From Trabulsiella odontotermitis (GTDB lineage Bacteria; Pseudomonadota; Gammaproteobacteria; Enterobacterales; Enterobacteriaceae): a stretch of 64,000 nt of DNA. How positions within the stretch are numbered: the first letter of the stretch is position 1; each line of letters starts with the position of its first letter. The position numbers and the translations under genes were made by a program. The notes under the pieces are model-generated. The model was not told the DNA's origin. It ran no database searches and worked only from the letters and a program-made list of their open reading frames with translations. The stretch covers positions 558,001 through 622,000 of the forward strand of contig NZ_CP125781.1 in assembly GCF_030053895.1 (NCBI RefSeq). Reading direction: 5' to 3'. Positions 8,425 through 16,274 of this stretch are shown here, piece by piece.

Positions 8425-9272
8425 CTTTTGTCTCCTGTCATCACCGCCATAAGGGCGAACAATTTATCCTCAAAGGTATCACTGACCGGCCATTCATCGC
8501 CTGCGATTTTACTGATATCGCTGAAGCCGCATTCCGCCAGCAACTGCTGATACTGCTCGTCATGCCATGCTCTCGTCTGGCTACTGAATCGTGTGACAAC
8601 GCCATTATCCTCAAGCACCCAGAAAAGCGTGGTGCTGGTCTGCGCGGCCTCATCCCACTGGTTTTCTGTGAGCAACACATGCGGACGATCCACAAACAGC
8701 CCCTCCGGGCACGGCTGCCAGCTCCGCTCCGCCTCTCCCTGGCGTTTCACTTCCGCAAACGAATGGACTTCAAGCAACAGTTTTCCGCCGGGTTTGAGCC
8801 ATGACGCGCAACGGCGGAGCAGGGCGCGGGTGTCTTCTGCGCTGAACACGTTGATTTCGCCAAAGGTCATCATGATCAGATCGAACGCCTGTGCCGGGGT
8901 AAAGTGCCGGACATCCTGCTGATGATAATCGATGGCGAGACCGTGCTGATGGGCCTGTTGCCGCGCCCAGTGGATCGCCGCTGGCGAAAAATCGACGCCA
9001 GAGCAGACGTAGCCCCGCTGCGCCAGACGTTGGGTATACAAACCGGGGCCGCAACCGAGATCCAGAATCTGACCACCGTCCGCAAGCTGGCGGGCAACCC
9101 ACGCGACCTGCTGCTCAATCACCGGCAACTTACGGCTTGCCCAGTCGTGATCCTGCGACAGATGGTTATCCAGCATACGCTGGCTGAAGGCGGCATCATC
9201 CCACGGGATTTTGCCCTCGCCGGGAGTGAGTGGTGTGGGACGCCGGGTAAAAATGATATCGCTGATATCCAT
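8421..9272 (-). CDS. Class I SAM-dependent methyltransferase
   Basis: This is a soluble methyltransferase of 283 residues. The start at 9272 has AGGGAG six bases upstream and is preferred to an upstream in-frame alternative. The nucleotide-binding motif I is ILDLGCGPGLYTQRLA near residue 85. An acidic motif II loop is in CSGVDFSPAAIHWA, and a post-motif aromatic region is in DLIMMTFGEINVF. The N-terminal part (TRRPTPLTPGEGKIPWDD) resembles small-molecule methyltransferases of the UbiE/COQ5 superfamily, but no substrate is apparent. It is the third gene of yjhX-methyltransferase-methyltransferase-VOC, 41 bases after the preceding gene. Confidence 0.82.
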   Translation of the reverse strand: MDISDIIFTRRPTPLTPGEGKIPWDDAAFSQRMLDNHLSQDHDWASRKLPVIEQQVAWVARQLADGGQILDLGCGPGLYTQRLAQRGYVCSGVDFSPAAIHWARQQAHQHGLAIDYHQQDVRHFTPAQAFDLIMMTFGEINVFSAEDTRALLRRCASWLKPGGKLLLEVHSFAEVKRQGEAERSWQPCPEGLFVDRPHVLLTENQWDEAAQTSTTLFWVLEDNGVVTRFSSQTRAWHDEQYQQLLAECGFSDISKIAGDEWPVSDTFEDKLFALMAVMTGDKR

Positions 9273-9313
9273 ATATTCTCCCTGAAAACCCCGCCTCCCG
9301 GCGGGGTACTGAT

Positions 9314-10024
9314 TTACTTGTCGATCCATCCGGTCATGCGGGTGAAGTTAAAATAACGCCCTGCTTCTGCGGCTATCATCGCCCGATCGCGGATGGCGTA
9401 GGGATGATGGCAACCGAGCCATGATTGCCAGGCCGCGTCGGTCACCTCGCTCTCAGCGCAGAGATCCATCCTGAGAAAGGCGCTCTGCTGCCACAACTGC
9501 CGCCACCAGTCGACGGTGAAGAAGTTCATGCCCGACTGCCAGTACGGCGCCATCTCAGGTGGAATGCCATCGTTAAAGGGCATTTTTAAACCGGGAACGA
9601 CCACCGCCACGCGCGCGCCGGGTTTGAGAAACGGCACAAGATGAGTATCAAAAAACGACGAGCTGGCACCGAAATAGTGCCAGGCGTCGATGCTCATCAG
9701 CGCGTCAAAGTGATCTTCCGGGAAAGGTCGATCGCGGGGCAGATCGTTGATGTCCTGATGCAACGCCGTGATCTGCTGCTCAAGCCCAAACTGTGTGAAA
9801 CGCTGTCGGTTGTCTTCGGCGGCGATCCACAAATCCATCGCCACGATCTCAACACCATAGCGGCGGGCCAGGTGAATCGACGTCAGGCCGGTACCGCAAG
9901 CGAGGTCAAGCACCCGCATGCCGGGTTTCAGGTTAAGCGAATCGGCCACTTCGTCAGCCAGCATCAGGGCGTTCGGCCCCATCATATTGTCGTTAAGAAA
10001 TTCCTGAGAAATCATCATGTTCAT
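9314..10024 (-). CDS. Class I SAM-dependent methyltransferase next to yjhX
   Basis: This is a methyltransferase of 236 residues with motif I in MRVLDLACGTGLTSIHLA and an acidic end of strand 2 in IVAMDLW. A motif IV region (FDALMSIDAWHYFG) and a FLKPGARVAVVVPG strand follow. The start ATG at 10024 has AAGGAG seven bases upstream. It begins only 10 bases after the yjhX stop, so it occupies the place held in E. coli by the acetyltransferase gene yjhQ, the TopAI antitoxin. No substrate can be assigned. A role in neutralising or modifying the YjhX product is possible on position alone. Confidence 0.82.
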   Translation of the reverse strand: MNMMISQEFLNDNMMGPNALMLADEVADSLNLKPGMRVLDLACGTGLTSIHLARRYGVEIVAMDLWIAAEDNRQRFTQFGLEQQITALHQDINDLPRDRPFPEDHFDALMSIDAWHYFGASSSFFDTHLVPFLKPGARVAVVVPGLKMPFNDGIPPEMAPYWQSGMNFFTVDWWRQLWQQSAFLRMDLCAESEVTDAAWQSWLGCHHPYAIRDRAMIAAEAGRYFNFTRMTGWIDK

Positions 10025-10034
10025 TTCACTCTCC

Positions 10035-10292
10035 TTAGCGGTTATCCAGTTGGGAACGCACGTGGTTCAGACCAGTGGTATTGATGCGGTAAGGCTGTCC
10101 GTTCACGGAGCGGATCAGTTTTTTGGTTCTGAGTTTTTTGAAAACGGCGAGCGTACAGTCGCTGAGCAGCAACCCTTCGCGGGAATAGCACTCAACGGCG
10201 GTGACGCGGCCAGAGGCGTCGCGGGTATGGGCGATGCGTCCGCCCTTGGCGAGAACGTGCAGGGTACGTTGTTCCTGACGGGAAATATTCAT
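10035..10292 (-). CDS. yjhX: YjhX family protein, topoisomerase I inhibitor toxin TopAI
   Basis: This is a small basic protein of 85 residues, nearly identical as I recall it to E. coli YjhX (TopAI), which binds and inhibits DNA topoisomerase I and is neutralised by the acetyltransferase YjhQ. The family N-terminus MNISRQEQRTLHVLAKGGRI and the core VECYSREGLLLSDCTLAVF are visible. The start at 10292 is chosen for family length; an ATG 30 bases upstream is in frame. The ribosome site is a modest AGGT nine bases upstream and could be sequestered by the leader RNA. No yjhQ-like gene is present in the window; two methyltransferase genes and a VOC gene follow instead. Confidence 0.9.
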   Translation of the reverse strand: MNISRQEQRTLHVLAKGGRIAHTRDASGRVTAVECYSREGLLLSDCTLAVFKKLRTKKLIRSVNGQPYRINTTGLNHVRSQLDNR

Positions 10293-10331
10293 GCTGAAAA
10301 TACCTGTAATCATCATGTGCAAAAACGAGCC

Positions 10332-10347
10332 AACACCGGCAGGTGTT
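10332..10347 (-). promoter_or_regulatory. Leader hairpin upstream of yjhX with potential anti-Shine-Dalgarno
   Basis: On the minus strand an AACACC-TGCC-GGTGTT hairpin lies 40-55 bases upstream of the yjhX start. Its left arm and loop contain ACCTG, which can instead pair with CAGGT (10306-10302), the yjhX ribosome site. With flanking pairs, seven of nine positions match. Two mutually exclusive structures are thus possible, as in translational attenuators. The topAI leader of E. coli is known to respond to ribosome-targeting antibiotics; the mechanism here is inferred. Confidence 0.5.
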
Positions 10348-10404
10348 CGCGTAAGGTTTAAGCGCAGCGATAACCAGTCCGGCCCGGGCGGGTCGGGAAG
10401 CTGA

Positions 10405-10431
10405 TTATCTGATGGTTACAATCTCCAGCAT
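10405..10431 (-). CDS. Candidate leader peptide of the yjhX operon
   Basis: An eight-codon reading frame (MLEIVTIR, stop TAA) lies 112 bases upstream of yjhX. GAGG sits five bases before its ATG, a better ribosome site than that of yjhX itself. A translated short leader ORF controls topAI in E. coli; I do not recall that peptide's sequence, so homology is not claimed. Eight codons can arise by chance, and the case rests on position, ribosome site and the hairpin that follows. Confidence 0.4.
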   Translation of the reverse strand: MLEIVTIR

Positions 10432-10521
10432 CAAAGCCTCAGAGTGAGATGAAAAGATATTGACTGGCTAAATGATAACATGACTTTCCACGGGGTCATG
10501 ATTTGATGCCAGAAATGTGAT

Positions 10522-10547
10522 CTGCTGACGACCGGAGCCGCCAGCAG
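10522..10547 (-). terminator. Possible terminator after uacT
   Basis: An imperfect 9-bp stem (CTGCTGGCG / CGTCAGCAG on the minus strand, one G-T pair) with an 8-base loop begins about 8 bases after the uacT stop. Only a short T stretch follows, so the strength is doubtful. yjhX lies downstream in the same direction, so some readthrough is conceivable. Confidence 0.4.
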
Positions 10548-10555
10548 TGTGGGAG

Positions 10556-12007
10556 TTACTCCTCGTGCTGGCTTTTTTTCACCTTCCGCATCAGCAACCA
10601 CATGCGCACAGTACGTGGCGAGCGGTGTGGCGCGTTCGGGTTTTCAGGCACCAGCCCGGTATTGTGTTTATGGTAGCCATTGAAAAACAGGTTCAGCAGT
10701 ACGGCGCTGATGGTCGCCAGCATGATCCCGCTGTGCAGCAGCGGCTGGAGCTCTGACGGAAATTTAGAGAAAAAATTCTGCGACAGCGTGGGCGTCATCC
10801 CCACCCCGAGACTGATGGCAACAATGTACAGGTTGTAGCGGTTGGTGGTGTAGTTGATCCTCGACAGAATGCGGATCCCCGTTGCCAGCACCATACCGAA
10901 CATCACCAGCCCCGCGCCGCCCAGCACAAACTGCGGAATGGACGCCACCAGCACACCCATTTTGGGCACCATGCCGAACATAATCAGGATCCCGCCCGAG
11001 GCGATGCACACCCAGCGGCTATACACCCGGGTGACGCTAACCAGACCGATATTCTGCGAAAACGAGGTGTGCGGGAAGCTGTTGAAGATGCCGCCGAAAA
11101 TACTGCCGACGCCGTCCACACGCAGGCCGCGAACGATATCCTGCGGGGTCAGCTTGCGTCCGACGATCTCGCCAAGCGCCAGAAACATCCCCATGGATTC
11201 AATAAACACGATGATCATCACCGCGGTCATGGTGAGGATCGACACCGGATCAAAGACCGGTGTACCGAGCGCCAGCGGCGTGATGATGGCAAACCATTTG
11301 GCATCATGCAGGCCGGTGAGATTCACTTCGTTCATCAGCATCGACAGCACAAAACCAAAAACGATCCCCAGCAGCACGGCGACGTTGGACATAAAGCCTT
11401 TGGCAAAGCGCGTCACCAGCAGAATAAACAGCAGCACGGCAAACGAAATGCCGAGGTAAACCGGATTGCCATATTCCGGGTTACCTTTGCCGCCTGCCGC
11501 CCAGTCGATCCCCACCTGAATAATGCTGAGCCCGATGGAGGTAATCACCACACCGGTCACTAACGGGGGAAACAACGGCATCAACCGGCCGATGAGCGGG
11601 GCGAGGAGCGTCGTGATACAACCCGCGGCAATGGTGGCGCCGAAAATCCCCATCAGGCCAATGTCGGGATTAATCCCGATGGCCAGCATCGGTGTGACGG
11701 CGGCGAAAGTGACAGACATGATCACCGGCAACCGGATGCCCATAAAGCGACCGATGCCGATACACTGCAACAGCGTGACGACGCCGCAGCAGAAGAGATC
11801 GGAACTGATCAGCAGCGCGATCGTTTCTTTACTCAATCCAAGCCTGTCGCCAATCATTAGCGGTACGGCGACGGCGCCCGCGTACATAACCAGAACATGT
11901 TGCAACCCCAGAATGATCAACTTCCCTGGTGACAAAATACGATCCACCTCATCAGTTGCGTTGGGGCTGCCAGAGACCGATGGTGGCTGAGAATCAATGG
12001 CGCTCAT
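10556..12007 (-). CDS. uacT: Urate permease UacT (YgfU), nucleobase:cation symporter-2 family
   Basis: This is an inner-membrane proton-linked uptake carrier for urate. It has 483 residues, matching E. coli UacT along its length (start MSAIDSQ, then DEVDRILSPGKLIILGLQH). The family topology of about 14 hydrophobic segments is evident. Substrate-binding motifs include the TM8 region FIESMGMFLALGE and the TM10 signature SFSQNIGLVSVTRV (QNxG motif). The C-terminal tail is charged (RMWLLMRKVKKSQHEE). It is read away from uacF, with an apparent sigma-54 promoter about 90 bases upstream of the start. In E. coli it serves formate-dependent anaerobic urate use together with UacF/AegA-type oxidoreductases. 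Confidence 0.95.
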   Translation of the reverse strand: MSAIDSQPPSVSGSPNATDEVDRILSPGKLIILGLQHVLVMYAGAVAVPLMIGDRLGLSKETIALLISSDLFCCGVVTLLQCIGIGRFMGIRLPVIMSVTFAAVTPMLAIGINPDIGLMGIFGATIAAGCITTLLAPLIGRLMPLFPPLVTGVVITSIGLSIIQVGIDWAAGGKGNPEYGNPVYLGISFAVLLFILLVTRFAKGFMSNVAVLLGIVFGFVLSMLMNEVNLTGLHDAKWFAIITPLALGTPVFDPVSILTMTAVMIIVFIESMGMFLALGEIVGRKLTPQDIVRGLRVDGVGSIFGGIFNSFPHTSFSQNIGLVSVTRVYSRWVCIASGGILIMFGMVPKMGVLVASIPQFVLGGAGLVMFGMVLATGIRILSRINYTTNRYNLYIVAISLGVGMTPTLSQNFFSKFPSELQPLLHSGIMLATISAVLLNLFFNGYHKHNTGLVPENPNAPHRSPRTVRMWLLMRKVKKSQHEE

Positions 12008-12425
12008 AACTAAATCTCCTTGTTATCCAACAGCGCGATCCTGAAAGATCGGCTGAGCAGAGTGCGAAAGGGTGACAATGCAAATCCGGGAGAAAGTATG
12101 CTTAGGGAGTGCCAGTTTTTTGCACCGAGCGCGGAAAGTCATTGAAATGCGGCGACTATCACAGAAAAGCACGGTCGCCCGCGGATGAGACAACACAGCG
12201 CAACGGAAGGAGAACGTTACCTTTTCTCAAATTGAGAGAAAATTAATCATTCTGACTCTCTCAATGATTCACTTGCGAAACGTCACTGTGGCCGAGCGGC
12301 AGCCCTTTTGCGCGTAATGTTGAGGCGCATCGCAAAATTGCTGCATGGTTTGTGCTCTGAACAAAACGCGTCTGATTATTGCATTGCGTTCCCTGTTGAT
12401 ATCAAAAACAAGAAAAGGGACACGA
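12008..12425. other. Divergent control region uacT / uacF
   Basis: This gene-free stretch of 418 bases holds the sigma-54-type promoter of uacT and, at 12225-12269, a cluster of inverted repeats. These are TCTCAA-A-TTGAGA (12225-12237), a further CTCTCAA (12258-12264) facing TTGAGAG (12232-12238), and AATCATT/AATGATT (12243-12249, 12263-12269). Such dyads are where an activator of both genes would be expected to bind. No promoter for uacF is obvious. Confidence 0.5.
12099..12114 (-). promoter_or_regulatory. Sigma-54-type promoter of uacT
   Basis: The minus strand reads TGGCACTCCCTAAGCA: a perfect -24 element (TGGCAC) and a -12 GC at the exact GG-N10-GC spacing. The -12 box AAGCA deviates from TTGCA. 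Transcription would start near 12088, about 80 bases before the uacT ATG. It is the weakest of the six sigma-54-type sites found here. Confidence 0.6.
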
Positions 12426-14363
12426 ATGAATAAGTTCATTGTTGCCGATGCGGCAGAGTGCATCGGTTGTCATGTTTGTGAAGTGGCCTGCGTCACATCG
12501 CATCGTCAGGATAGCTGGCCGCTGGCGCGCCACGAGTTTACCCCCCGTATCCACGTTATCTCACAGCAGACGGCAAGTAATACCACCACCTGCCGGCACT
12601 GCAATGACGCGCCCTGCGTCACCTCCTGCCCGACCGACGCGCTGCGTGTTGAAAACCACAGCGTCCAGCTCGACAGGGCAAAATGCATTGGCTGTAAAAA
12701 CTGCGCGATTGCCTGCCCGTTCGGCGCGATTGAAATGGTGGCGACCGCAGGCAATGCGCCACTGGCGCAGAAATGCGACCTCTGTCATCAGCATCCGTCC
12801 GGGCAACAGCAGTGCGTCGCAGCATGCCCGACGCAGGCGCTACGTCTGATGGATGACGACGGGCTGGCGCGGCTGCAACGCGAAAGGCAACGGCGCGCGG
12901 CGCAGGGGCAGAATACGCAGCGGTCCCCCGCCGCTAACAGCCGGGAGTTTCTGAAAAAACCGCCACGCAAAGGAGCGGAAAAGCTCCCGGCAGAGCTGCG
13001 GAAAACCCATTTTGCGGAGATCTACCGCGGGCTGAATGGCACCGAGGCCAACTACGAAAGTTCGCGCTGCCTCTATTGTTCACAAAAAGCGTGGTGCAAC
13101 TGGACCTGTCCGCTGCATAACCACATTCCGGATTTTATCCGTCTGGTGAAGGAAGGAAACATTATTGAGGCCGCCGAGCTGTGCCACCAGAGCAGTTCGC
13201 TGCCGGAGATTTGCGGTCGCGTATGCCCGCAGGACAGGCTCTGCGAAGGCGCCTGTACGCTCAAAAATCATCACGGCGCCGTCACCGTCGGCAACCTGGA
13301 GCGCTATATCACTGATACGGCGCTGACCATGGGCTGGCGACCCGACATGAGCGCTGTGTCGCCACGCGCTGAACGGGTGGCGGTGATCGGCGCCGGACCG
13401 GCAGGGCTGGGGTGTGCGGATATTCTGGCTCGCGCAGGTGTGCAGGTGGATGTCTTTGACCGGCACCCGGAAATCGGCGGTCTGCTGACCTTCGGCATTC
13501 CGCCCTTTAAGCTCGATAAATCCGTGCTGAGCCAGCGACGCGAGATCTTCAGCGAGATGGGGATCCGCTTCCATCTCAACAGCGATGTCGGGCGCGATGT
13601 GTCTTTCAATGATCTGCTGGCGAATTACGACGCAATCTTTCTCGGCGTTGGCACTTACGGGCTGATGGCTGCCGGGATTGACGGCGAAGACGCCACTGGC
13701 GTGATTCAGGCGCTGCCTTATCTTATCGCCAGCACCCGCGAGGTGATGGGACTGGAAGAGAGCCAGGAGTATCCGCTGACCGAAATTCACGGTAAGCGGG
13801 TAGTGGTGCTGGGCGGCGGCGATACCGCAATGGACTGCCTGCGAACCTCCATTCGTCGTGGCGCGGCCAGCGTCACCTGCGCCTACCGGCGTGATGAACT
13901 GAGCATGCCTGGCTCGAAAAAAGAGGTAGTGAACGCCCGCGAAGAGGGGGTCGAGTTTCTTTTCAACGTTCAGCCAAAGTACATCAGCCGCAACCGGAAA
14001 GGGCAGGTGACCGCTGTCGGGCTCATCCGCACCGAAATGGGCGAGCCGGGGCCAGACGGGCGTCGGCGTCCGCGCCCGGTGGCGGGTTCTGAGTTTGAAC
14101 TTCCTGCCGACGTGCTGGTGATGGCGTTCGGGTTCCAGGCGCACGAGATGCCATGGTTACAGGGGCATGGCGTTGAACTGGATCGCTGGGGGCAAATCAT
14201 CACCGGCGGCAAAGGCCGGACGAGCACGCAAACCACGCACGCCAGAATCTACGCCGGGGGGGATGCGGTCCATGGCGCAGACCTCGTTGTTACTGCCATG
14301 GCGGCGGGCCGACAGGCTGCCCGGGAGATGCTGGCGAGTTTTCGACTGAAGGAGGCCGTATGA
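12426..14363 (+). CDS. uacF: Iron-sulfur/FAD oxidoreductase, UacF/AegA family
   Basis: This is a cytoplasmic electron-transfer flavoprotein linked to anaerobic urate metabolism in E. coli. It has 645 residues. The N-terminal third carries four [4Fe-4S] ferredoxin-type clusters (CIGCHVCEVAC, CRHCNDAPCVTSC, CIGCKNCAIACP, CDLCHQHPSGQQQC). After a basic linker comes a GltD-like module with two more Cys clusters (CLYCSQKAWCNWTC, CGRVCPQDRLCEGAC), an FAD-binding VAVIGAGPAGLG, an NAD(P)H-binding VVVLGGGDTAMDC and a C-terminal AGGDAVHGADLVVTAMA. The start at 12426 has AAGGG upstream; a longer in-frame start at 12345 adds residues without family likeness. It overlaps ygfS (ATGA). The name follows synteny with uacT and ygfS; the paralogue AegA is similar. 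Confidence 0.85.
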   Translation: MNKFIVADAAECIGCHVCEVACVTSHRQDSWPLARHEFTPRIHVISQQTASNTTTCRHCNDAPCVTSCPTDALRVENHSVQLDRAKCIGCKNCAIACPFGAIEMVATAGNAPLAQKCDLCHQHPSGQQQCVAACPTQALRLMDDDGLARLQRERQRRAAQGQNTQRSPAANSREFLKKPPRKGAEKLPAELRKTHFAEIYRGLNGTEANYESSRCLYCSQKAWCNWTCPLHNHIPDFIRLVKEGNIIEAAELCHQSSSLPEICGRVCPQDRLCEGACTLKNHHGAVTVGNLERYITDTALTMGWRPDMSAVSPRAERVAVIGAGPAGLGCADILARAGVQVDVFDRHPEIGGLLTFGIPPFKLDKSVLSQRREIFSEMGIRFHLNSDVGRDVSFNDLLANYDAIFLGVGTYGLMAAGIDGEDATGVIQALPYLIASTREVMGLEESQEYPLTEIHGKRVVVLGGGDTAMDCLRTSIRRGAASVTCAYRRDELSMPGSKKEVVNAREEGVEFLFNVQPKYISRNRKGQVTAVGLIRTEMGEPGPDGRRRPRPVAGSEFELPADVLVMAFGFQAHEMPWLQGHGVELDRWGQIITGGKGRTSTQTTHARIYAGGDAVHGADLVVTAMAAGRQAAREMLASFRLKEAV

Positions 14364-14839
14364 CCCGTTTTATCGTTGCCAGCGCGGACGACTGCATCGG
14401 CTGTCGTACCTGCGAACTGGCCTGTGCGCTGGAGCATGAGCCGGGCGTCACTCAGCTGTTGCCGCGACTGACGGTGATGCGTCTGAGTCAGCTTAGCGTC
14501 CCGGTGATGTGCCACCAGTGCGAGAATGCACCGTGCGTGGCGGCGTGCCCGGTCGCCGCGCTGACAATGGGGGCGGCGTCCGTTGAAGCGGATGATTCAC
14601 GCTGCATCGGCTGTCAGAGCTGCGCGGTGGCTTGCCCGTTCGGGGCGATCACCATCGTGACCTCGGAAAACCGTCATCCACGGATCGTGAAGTGTGATAT
14701 GTGCGGTCAACGTGACGCCGGGCCTGCTTGTGTGGAAGTCTGCCCGACGACCGCGTTGCGGATCATGACGGATGACGCGTTAGCGGCGCTGCAAAAGCAG
14801 CAGTTAGTGAAGCATGCCAGCCTGTTAAACCGGCTGTAG
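14360..14839 (+). CDS. ygfS: Four-cluster ferredoxin-like electron carrier YgfS
   Basis: This is a 159-residue ferredoxin-type protein of the HydN/YsaA family with four [4Fe-4S] motifs (CIGCRTCELAC, CHQCENAPCVAAC, CIGCQSCAVACP, CDMCGQRDAGPAC with a final CP). It probably carries electrons between a dehydrogenase, perhaps a formate enzyme, and its partner flavoprotein UacF. Its first half looks like the N-terminal domain of UacF, suggesting duplication. The start codon overlaps the uacF stop, so the two are coupled. E. coli keeps the same pair and order. The exact redox partner is not known. Confidence 0.9.
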   Translation: MTRFIVASADDCIGCRTCELACALEHEPGVTQLLPRLTVMRLSQLSVPVMCHQCENAPCVAACPVAALTMGAASVEADDSRCIGCQSCAVACPFGAITIVTSENRHPRIVKCDMCGQRDAGPACVEVCPTTALRIMTDDALAALQKQQLVKHASLLNRL

Positions 14840-14848
14840 TCATGAGAT

Positions 14849-14868
14849 GCCCGGCGTTGCCGCCGGGC
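14849..14868. terminator. Hairpin between convergent ygfS and ghxQ
   Basis: A 7-bp GCCCGGC / GCCGGGC stem with a 6-base loop fills the 35-base gap between converging genes. No T run follows on either strand. It may be a bidirectional terminator or a REP-like element, which have similar GC-rich stems. Confidence 0.5.
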
Positions 14869-14874
14869 AGTGTG

Positions 14875-16242
14875 TCAGATGGCCCAGCCACCCGCGTAGA
14901 AGACAACCAGCACCACCGCGATAGCGATTGTACCGATATTCAGTTTCTGCCATTCCCGCGCAAACACGCGACCAACCACCAGCGTCACAAACCCGAGCAT
15001 AATGCCGGTTACGATGTTACAGGTCAGCACGATAAACACCGCACACACCAGGCCTGACATCGCATCAATAAAGTCGTTAAAGTCGAGCTTCGAGACGTTA
15101 CTGAGCATCAGCAATCCGACGTACATCAGCGCCGGTGCGGTGGCGTAACCTGGGATCAGGTACGAAAGTGGCGACAGGAAAAGCACCAGCAGGAACAGCA
15201 CCCCGACCACCACGGCAGTGAGACCGGTTTTTCCGCCCGCCGCGGTTCCCGCCGCAGATTCGATATACACTGCCGCCGGTGCCGCACCGACCAATCCGGA
15301 GAAGATAGAGCTGACCGAGTCACTGGTCAGCGCTTTGCCGCCGTTGATGATTTGGTTATTTTCATCCAGCAGGTTCGCCTGCCCGGCGACGGCGCGGATG
15401 GTGCCGGTGGCGTCAAAGACAGCGGTCATCACCAGCGCCAGCACGCTCGGCAGCACATACGGCTTCAGCGCGCCCATGATATCAAGGGTGAAGATCAGCG
15501 AATTCCCTTTGTCATCGGTCAGCGATGGCATCGCAACCAGCCCGTGGTATTTCACTGTCGGATCAAAAATCAGGCCGATGATCGAAATACCGATGATCGT
15601 CAGCAGGATCCCGCCGGGGATTTTGCTTTTCTCCAGACCAAAGATCATCGCCAGACCCAGCAGACTCATCATCACCGGGAAGGAGGTGAAGGCGCCCAGT
15701 GCGACCGGCAAGCCGTCGAGCGGGTTTTTGATCACCAGCCCGACGCCGTTGGCGGCAATCAGCAGCAGGAACAAACCGATGCCGATCCCGGTGCCGTGGG
15801 CGATCCCCATCGGCAGATTACGCAGGATCCATGAGCGCACGCCGGTGACGGAGATGGCGGTAAAAATCACCCCCATCAGGAACACCGCGCCGAGCGCCAC
15901 GGGAATGGAGATTTGCTGGCCCAGCACCAGGCTGAACGCGGTAAAAGCGGTCAGTGAAATGGCGCAGCCGATTGCCATCGGCAGGTTTGCCCACAGCCCC
16001 ATCAGCAATGAGCCAAACCCCGCCACCAGACAGGTAGCGACAAACACTGCGCCCGGTGAAAACCCGGCTTTGCCCAGCATCCCGGGAACCACAATCACCG
16101 AGTAAACCATCGCCAGGAACGTGGTCAGGCCCGCCAGGATCTCCTGGCGTACCGAGCTGCCGCGTGCGGAAATTTTAAAGTAAGCATCCAGGCCGCCGCG
16201 CGGGTTAGCGGCGCCGGGCGTGTGTAGTGAATCGTCTGCCAT
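14875..16242 (-). CDS. ghxQ: Guanine/hypoxanthine permease GhxQ (YgfQ)
   Basis: This is an inner-membrane proton symporter for guanine and hypoxanthine of the AzgA-like family. It has 455 residues, the same length as E. coli GhxQ. The N-terminus (FKISARGSSVRQEILAGLTTF) is followed by the family motifs GLWANLPMAIGCAI, FDATGTIRAVAGQANLLDE and GAAPAAVYIESAAGTAAGGKTGL. The rest is regularly spaced hydrophobic segments. It is the last gene of xanQ-guaD-ghxQ, 32 bases after guaD, so guanine import is coupled to guanine deamination and xanthine transport. Confidence 0.95.
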   Translation of the reverse strand: MADDSLHTPGAANPRGGLDAYFKISARGSSVRQEILAGLTTFLAMVYSVIVVPGMLGKAGFSPGAVFVATCLVAGFGSLLMGLWANLPMAIGCAISLTAFTAFSLVLGQQISIPVALGAVFLMGVIFTAISVTGVRSWILRNLPMGIAHGTGIGIGLFLLLIAANGVGLVIKNPLDGLPVALGAFTSFPVMMSLLGLAMIFGLEKSKIPGGILLTIIGISIIGLIFDPTVKYHGLVAMPSLTDDKGNSLIFTLDIMGALKPYVLPSVLALVMTAVFDATGTIRAVAGQANLLDENNQIINGGKALTSDSVSSIFSGLVGAAPAAVYIESAAGTAAGGKTGLTAVVVGVLFLLVLFLSPLSYLIPGYATAPALMYVGLLMLSNVSKLDFNDFIDAMSGLVCAVFIVLTCNIVTGIMLGFVTLVVGRVFAREWQKLNIGTIAIAVVLVVFYAGGWAI

Positions 16243-16274
16243 AGTGGTATCCCCTGCAGAAAGTGATTTTTTTA

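Noticed and set aside
12291..12306. GG-N10-GC on the plus strand upstream of uacF (TGGCCG...CAGCC)
   Set aside because: The -12 box lacks the TT and the -24 box lacks CAC; such GC-rich matches are expected by chance.
14849..14868. REP/BIME element
   Set aside because: It is a single GC-rich stem without the longer REP consensus or repetition nearby; listed only as a hairpin.
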